A program made the position numbers and the translations under genes. This document shows, piece after piece, positions 7,442-11,653 of a DNA stretch of 11,653 nt. A model generated the notes under the pieces. It did no database searches, was not told the DNA's origin, and was given only the letters and a program-made list of their open reading frames with translations. Each line of letters opens with the position of its first letter. Position 1 is the stretch's first letter. The stretch is from Gammaproteobacteria bacterium (GTDB lineage Bacteria > Pseudomonadota > Gammaproteobacteria > SZUA-229), in NCBI GenBank assembly GCA_016764035.1, contig JAESSQ010000088.1, positions 1 to 11,653 on the forward strand, written 5' to 3'.

Positions 7442-7987
7442 ATGGCTATACAACCCATCCTTCGACTTGGCGACCCACGTTTACTACACGTCGCCTCAGA
7501 CGTTATCGACTTCAATACTGCCGAGCTCGATACGCTAATCGAGGATCTTTTTGATACCATGGCAGCCGCCGATGGTGCTGGACTGGCCGCGCCACAGATT
7601 GGCGTCGGGCAACGTGTGGTTATTTTTGGCTTTGACGACAACCCTCGTTATCCGGACGAAAACGCCGTACCCAAGAGCATTCTAATCAACCCTCAAATAA
7701 CACCCTTATCAGAAACGCAAGACGACAGCTGGGAAGGTTGTCTGAGCGTGCCTGGCATGCGCGGCATGGTGACGCGATTTTCCCATATTCGCTACACGGG
7801 TTTTGATGCTGAGGGTAATAGCATCGATGTCACTGCCAGTGGTTTTCATGCCCGCGTGGTTCAACATGAATGCGATCATCTCGATGGCATTATTTATACG
7901 CAACGCTTAAGCGACCCGAAACTTTTTGGTTTTACAGAAGAGCTATTTAGCAGCCAGCAATTAACCACGACCGACTGCGCTGATTAA
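7442..7987 (+). CDS. def: Peptide deformylase
   Basis: This metalloenzyme removes the formyl group from the N-terminal methionine of new proteins in the cytoplasm. All three family motifs are intact: GAGLAAPQ (45-52), EGCLS (98-102, metal ligand Cys100) and QHECDH (141-146, ligands His142 and His146, catalytic Glu143). The 181 residues include a longer loop between motifs 1 and 2 ([14 protein letters not shown], 64-77) and the variant [13 protein letters not shown], unlike the E. coli-type enzyme. The usual partner fmt does not follow; the next gene encodes an exported protein. This suggests a second, separately placed deformylase, but the rest of the genome is not visible. No Shine-Dalgarno sequence precedes the ATG, where the sequence is pyrimidine-rich (CCTCTCT). 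It is divergent from the antitoxin-like gene. Confidence 0.96.
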   Translation: MAIQPILRLGDPRLLHVASDVIDFNTAELDTLIEDLFDTMAAADGAGLAAPQIGVGQRVVIFGFDDNPRYPDENAVPKSILINPQITPLSETQDDSWEGCLSVPGMRGMVTRFSHIRYTGFDAEGNSIDVTASGFHARVVQHECDHLDGIIYTQRLSDPKLFGFTEELFSSQQLTTTDCAD

Positions 7988-8191
7988 CATCCCTTTACAG
8001 CTAAAAAATCACCTTCGACGGCAACTAAAAACAATATATTTTCTAAACTAACACAGCATCACTGCTATACATAGAAAGTAGCCGGCGTGTTTATCGTCCA
8101 GGCGAAAACATGAGCAGCATAATAAGCTGAACATTTATGGAATACCACAGACACAATACACACTCGATAACTCTCATTTAATCAGTAGCTA

Positions 8192-8779
8192 ATGCGACGA
8201 CCTATGAAATTAACACTCATCACTTTAAGTTTAATTATTAGTCTATGTAACGTATCAGCTGTCATTGCCACCAGTATGTTACCCCTCTCGCTTGAGCAAC
8301 TCTCGACGCGAGCCGATTTAATATTCTACGGCAAAGTAATTAATAATCAGGTTAAACAGGATGAACAAAGTGGCGCTATTGCTACCTATACTACCTTTAG
8401 CATTATCGACCTGATCAAAGGCAATACGGGTGACACCCATACCATTAAACAACTGGGTGGTTTTTTAAAAGACCAAAACTTTGGCATGCGCATTCACGGC
8501 GTACCAACGTTTCAAGTCGGCAATGATTACATTATCTTTTTACCTGAAAAGTCGACATTGGGCTTTAGCAGCCCGCTTGGCTTGCATCAGGGTAGCTTTT
8601 CAGTATCTATGGACAATGATGAATTAATTGTCAGCAATGGTCGTCGCTTGAATAATCCGCCTGTAGCTAAACAAGCAAAAACAGCCATACAAATTCCCTT
8701 AGCTGTGCGCGCCGATAAACCTTCTCAAGCACGCCTCGACGACTTCGTCAATACCGTGCGTAGCCATAGCATCCAGTAA
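8192..8779 (+). CDS. Small exported protein of unknown function, paired with the metalloprotease
   Basis: The 195-residue product begins with a Sec-type signal peptide (hydrophobic LTLITLSLIISL, about residues 7-18, likely cleaved near residue 27). The mature part has blocks LSLEQLSTRADLIFYGKV (about 32-49), TTFSIIDLIKGNTGDTHTIKQLGG (about 67-90) and IHGVPTFQVGNDYIIFLPE (about 101-119), which look beta-rich, followed by LGFSSPLGLHQGSF. I know no named function for it. Met1 (8192) and Met5 (8204) are both possible starts; neither has a clear ribosome binding site, and Met5 gives a more standard signal peptide. Its TAA is 4 bases before the ATG of the metalloprotease gene, so the two are almost certainly co-transcribed and coupled. 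A role as a partner, inhibitor or chaperone of the protease is possible but inferred only from this arrangement. Confidence 0.85.
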   Translation: MRRPMKLTLITLSLIISLCNVSAVIATSMLPLSLEQLSTRADLIFYGKVINNQVKQDEQSGAIATYTTFSIIDLIKGNTGDTHTIKQLGGFLKDQNFGMRIHGVPTFQVGNDYIIFLPEKSTLGFSSPLGLHQGSFSVSMDNDELIVSNGRRLNNPPVAKQAKTAIQIPLAVRADKPSQARLDDFVNTVRSHSIQ

Positions 8780-8783
8780 CCGC

Positions 8784-10070
8784 ATGACCCCGACAGCAAA
8801 ACTACTTTGTATGATTACCTTAGTTGCTTGCAGCAACACTGCTTTTTCTGGCGGTCCATTAGTTATCCAGGGTGCCGCTGGCAATACGCCGGTTAAATAT
8901 CAAAACCCAGCTATTACCGTTAACGTAGAAGCTGGCGATCTGGGCACGACGTCTAATACAGACGCGAACATGCTACTTCAGGAAGCACTGGATTTATGGA
9001 ATAACGTAAGCACATCAGCACTAAATATGTCGGTTGATACCACGGCCATCACGACGGATATTGACGAAAACAACTTCACCACCGTGCTGCCTGGTGTTAA
9101 TGGCGGCGCACAAAACAATAATGACAACCTAAACCCCGTCATCTATGACAGCAACGGTGCCATCATAGACGCATTTTTTGGCAATGGCGCCAGCGATAAC
9201 ACCCTCGGTTTCGCTGCATCTTTTTTTAGCATTGGTGGTGATTTTTTTAGCGAAGGCTTTGCGGTCATTAATGGCAGAGATCTCGGTATAACTAACACCG
9301 ATTTCATATTACTCATTACGCATGAGATCGGGCACTTTACCGGCCTCGATCACAGCCAGATAAACATTAACAATCAGGAAAATATTTCTGGACTACCCTT
9401 CATTTGTCTATCCACCATGGCATCGAACTATCCCGTCATGTACCCTTTCATATGCAGAGATAGTTCGTCATTACATCTCGATGATGAAATATCACTGTCG
9501 TCACTCTACCCCGCTGCCGATATCGATAATAATCTTGGCATATTGCAAGGTAACCTGGTCAACCTGGCGGGGGATGCCATATTGGGCGCTAATGTTTTTG
9601 CCGTAAAAACCACGACAGGCGAAGCCGTCAGCAGTGTTTCCGACTATCTACTGCAAGACACTGGCTTTTACAAACTCTACCTTCCTGCAGGCAACTATAA
9701 ATTACACGCCAATTCGATTAACACGCTGTTTAACGGCGGCTCAAGCATAGGCCCGTATGCAGATACGATTCTTAGTGAGTCGTTTACTACACCACATCCA
9801 ATAACGGAAACGATCTATCAAGATGCCGTAACCAATGACGATGCCATCATTACCATAGTAAGCAATCAAACCGTGGCGTTTAATTTTGTGCTGGACGTTA
9901 CGGTGAATGAGGTAGACAACACAAATAATACGGATACAGGCGGGAGCGGGGGTGGATCAAATAAAATATTAGGGGCACCGTCTTTTATTACATTACTCTT
10001 ACTACTAGGCCTGTTAGCTACAACGCGCCGTCTATTTTTTTGTAGCGCTAAACAAGCAAGACTTCTTTAA
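8784..10070 (+). CDS. Exported matrixin-like zinc metalloprotease with GlyGly-CTERM-like tail
   Basis: The 428-residue protein has four parts. Residues 1 to about 22 are an export signal. The peptidase region (about 35-243) contains HEIGHFTGLDH at 180-190 (zinc ligands His180, His184, His190; catalytic Glu181) and a Met-turn PVMYP around Met219, the layout of matrixin-type metzincins. A carboxypeptidase-regulatory-like beta domain spans about 252-312 (GILQGNLVN to LPAGNYKLHAN). A C-terminal tail (385-415) has a Gly/Ser linker, a hydrophobic stretch ITLLLLLGLLA and Arg-Arg, resembling GlyGly-CTERM signals handled by rhombosortase after type II secretion. The signal peptide is ambiguous: LVAC at 13-16 fits a lipobox, but cleavage after SNTA or AFS by signal peptidase I is also plausible. 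The start is the ATG at 8784, 4 bases after the preceding stop, with no own Shine-Dalgarno, suggesting coupled translation. No obvious cysteine-switch propeptide is seen. Confidence 0.9.
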   Translation: MTPTAKLLCMITLVACSNTAFSGGPLVIQGAAGNTPVKYQNPAITVNVEAGDLGTTSNTDANMLLQEALDLWNNVSTSALNMSVDTTAITTDIDENNFTTVLPGVNGGAQNNNDNLNPVIYDSNGAIIDAFFGNGASDNTLGFAASFFSIGGDFFSEGFAVINGRDLGITNTDFILLITHEIGHFTGLDHSQININNQENISGLPFICLSTMASNYPVMYPFICRDSSSLHLDDEISLSSLYPAADIDNNLGILQGNLVNLAGDAILGANVFAVKTTTGEAVSSVSDYLLQDTGFYKLYLPAGNYKLHANSINTLFNGGSSIGPYADTILSESFTTPHPITETIYQDAVTNDDAIITIVSNQTVAFNFVLDVTVNEVDNTNNTDTGGSGGGSNKILGAPSFITLLLLLGLLATTRRLFFCSAKQARLL

Positions 10071-10102
10071 TCAAGGCGTCCAAATCTTACCCTTACATGA
10101 CC

Positions 10103-11653
10103 TTAAACCGTCGTTTCTACCCACTCTGACAAGGCAATAAACTTAAGGAAATCTTCATTTATCAAAGGCACGCTCACATAATAACCCTGAATAACTTCGA
10201 CACCACGCTCAACTAAAAAGTCGTACTGCTCTTTGGTTTCCACGCCTTCACCGATAACACCTAAACCAAGGCTATGCGCCATGGCAATAATGGCATCACA
10301 TAAAGCTCTGTCGTCAGGATCATCGCCGATATCATTGATAATAGATTTATCAATTTTTAACACATCAAACGGGAAACGTTTTAGGTAACTTAATGAAGAA
10401 TATCCGGTGCCGAAATCATCTATCGATAAACGCACGCCCATCTCTTTGAACTGATTCAATATGCTGATGACATGCGGCACATCTTTCATCAACAGGCGTT
10501 CAGTAACTTCCAGCACTAGAGCTGAGCCGGGAAGTCCATGTCGCTGCAAACCGTCAGCAACATTTTGTACGATATCTTTGCCTCTAAACTGGCGACTCGA
10601 TAGATTAATCGCTACATAAAATTCACCGTAGTCCGAATTTTCACGCCATTTTTTCACATTGGTGAGCGCCGTATCTAACACCCAGCTACCTATCTCAACG
10701 ATTAAGCCACTCTCTTCGGCAAGCGGGATAAATTCTTCTGGTGAAATCGCACCCAACTCGGCATCGTCCCAACGAATCAATGCCTCAGCAGCAATTATCG
10801 ATTGCGTTCTAGCCTCCATTAAAGGTTGGAACTTCAGGTAAAACTCGTTATTTTCTAATGCATGACGCAACTTACTTTCAATCTCGACACGTTTCATCAC
10901 CACATCACCCATCTCGGGCGTGAAAACTTCAAACGTATTACGGCCTTTTCGCTTGCTTCGATACATTGCCGTATCAGCATTTTTCAATAGTACGTAGGGG
11001 TCATCACCATCCTGTGGGAAAAAAGCAATACCCGCACTTGCTGTCACCGCGAACTCCATCTCTTCGATAACACAAGGCTCAGAAACACGGTTTAATATAT
11101 CTTCCGTTTTATGCTTAATTACCTCTTCGAACGAGTAGTCGGAAACGCGGTTACTGCCACTATTTCTAGCTTCATCAACTTCTACCAGCATGATTAGGAA
11201 CTCATCCCCACCAAGTCGAGCCACGGTATCAAAATCTCTGACACAGCCTTTTAACCTACCCGCCATGTATTTTAAAAATTCATCGCCTGCATTATGCCCA
11301 AGGGTATCGTTGATATTTTTAAAGTGATCAAAGTCCATGTATAACAGGGCAATTTTTTTCTGCTCACGAATGGCATTGGCGATCGCCTGCTGAATACGGT
11401 CATAAGCCAGTGAGCGGTTGGGTAAATCGGTTAACTTGTCATAACTTGCCTGATACAGTAGACGTTCTTCATAATCTTTACGTAACGAAATATCTTCTTT
11501 GATTGCAAGATAGTGTGTGTTCTCTCCCTCACTATTTTTAATGGCAGAAACCGTCACGTTCTCCCAGTACAAATCACCATTTTTCTTTTTATTGTATAAC
11601 TCACCGGTCCATGACTGGCCGGTAGTAATTGCATTCCACATATTTTTAAACTG
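10103..11653 (-). CDS. PAS-GGDEF-EAL cyclic-di-GMP signalling protein (N-terminus beyond window)
   Basis: The frame stays open to the right edge, so the gene is cut and the first visible ATG (11641) is internal to a PAS domain; residue numbers below count from it. Residues 1 to about 53 are the PAS C-terminal half (GQSWTGELYNKKKNGDLYW to LAIKEDIS). The GGDEF diguanylate cyclase domain (about 65-240) has RLGGDEF with GGDEF at 144-148 and the inhibitory I-site R135xxD138 five residues before it. The EAL phosphodiesterase domain (about 253-505) has EALIRW from 286, Asn346, Glu378, DDFGTGYSSL at 408-417, Lys429, Glu465 (GEGVET) and Gln485. Both domains look catalytically intact, so it may make and degrade c-di-GMP, or its GGDEF may regulate the EAL. 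An insertion of about 15-20 residues (around 157-175) follows the GGDEF motif. It converges on the metalloprotease gene with 32 bases between stops. Confidence 0.95.
   Translation of the reverse strand, partial: QFKNMWNAITTGQSWTGELYNKKKNGDLYWENVTVSAIKNSEGENTHYLAIKEDISLRKDYEERLLYQASYDKLTDLPNRSLAYDRIQQAIANAIREQKKIALLYMDFDHFKNINDTLGHNAGDEFLKYMAGRLKGCVRDFDTVARLGGDEFLIMLVEVDEARNSGSNRVSDYSFEEVIKHKTEDILNRVSEPCVIEEMEFAVTASAGIAFFPQDGDDPYVLLKNADTAMYRSKRKGRNTFEVFTPEMGDVVMKRVEIESKLRHALENNEFYLKFQPLMEARTQSIIAAEALIRWDDAELGAISPEEFIPLAEESGLIVEIGSWVLDTALTNVKKWRENSDYGEFYVAINLSSRQFRGKDIVQNVADGLQRHGLPGSALVLEVTERLLMKDVPHVISILNQFKEMGVRLSIDDFGTGYSSLSYLKRFPFDVLKIDKSIINDIGDDPDDRALCDAIIAMAHSLGLGVIGEGVETKEQYDFLVERGVEVIQGYYVSVPLINEDFLKFIALSEWVETTV

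Noticed and set aside
7988..8191. Longest intergenic gap, checked for tRNA, small RNA or terminator
   Set aside because: Only very short inverted repeats are visible (AGCA/TGCT), with no T run and no tRNA-like arms.

Overview
The window looks like chromosomal DNA of a Gram-negative gammaproteobacterium. The two-chain glycyl-tRNA synthetase (glyQ and glyS), a membrane-anchored DjlA-type co-chaperone, a DUF1853 protein and an exported protease with a GlyGly-CTERM-like tail all fit that group. Base composition looks moderate (not computed), and I see no IS element, phage gene, CRISPR array, rRNA or tRNA. The genus cannot be named from the sequence. Eleven protein-coding genes are supported; glyS is cut by the left edge and the GGDEF-EAL gene by the right edge.

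Left part (1-4269). glyS and glyQ lie on the minus strand with a 4-base ATGA overlap and form a translationally coupled operon. Divergent from them is a 190-residue conserved protein of unknown function (2709-3281), followed by a good rho-independent terminator at 3308-3338. Next comes an exported SUMF1/formylglycine-generating-enzyme-fold protein (3427-4269). It keeps only one of the two catalytic cysteines of true FGE, so it is probably not a sulfatase activator.

Middle part (4291-6759). A DUF1853 protein with PD-(D/E)XK-like sequence features (minus strand, TTG start) is divergent from a stand-alone Lon N-terminal-domain protein. It is followed by djlA, with an N-terminal membrane anchor, a TerB-like domain and a C-terminal J domain.

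Right part (6913-11653). A small protein resembling the Xre/MbcA/ParS antitoxin family has no visible toxin partner and is divergent from a peptide deformylase gene. The 106-base gap between them holds a perfect 16-bp AT-rich palindrome. Next is a tightly coupled pair: a small exported protein of unknown function and a matrixin-like zinc metalloprotease with a Gly/Ser-linker, hydrophobic and Arg C-terminal tail resembling the rhombosortase-processed GlyGly-CTERM signal. This pair is the most interesting candidate for an under-described system. A PAS-GGDEF-EAL cyclic-di-GMP enzyme with all recognisable active-site and I-site residues converges on it from the right edge.

No gap between genes exceeds about 205 bases. 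The longest, 7988-8191, shows no gene, tRNA or convincing terminator. The gaps at 6760-6912 and 5856-5997 also lack genes.
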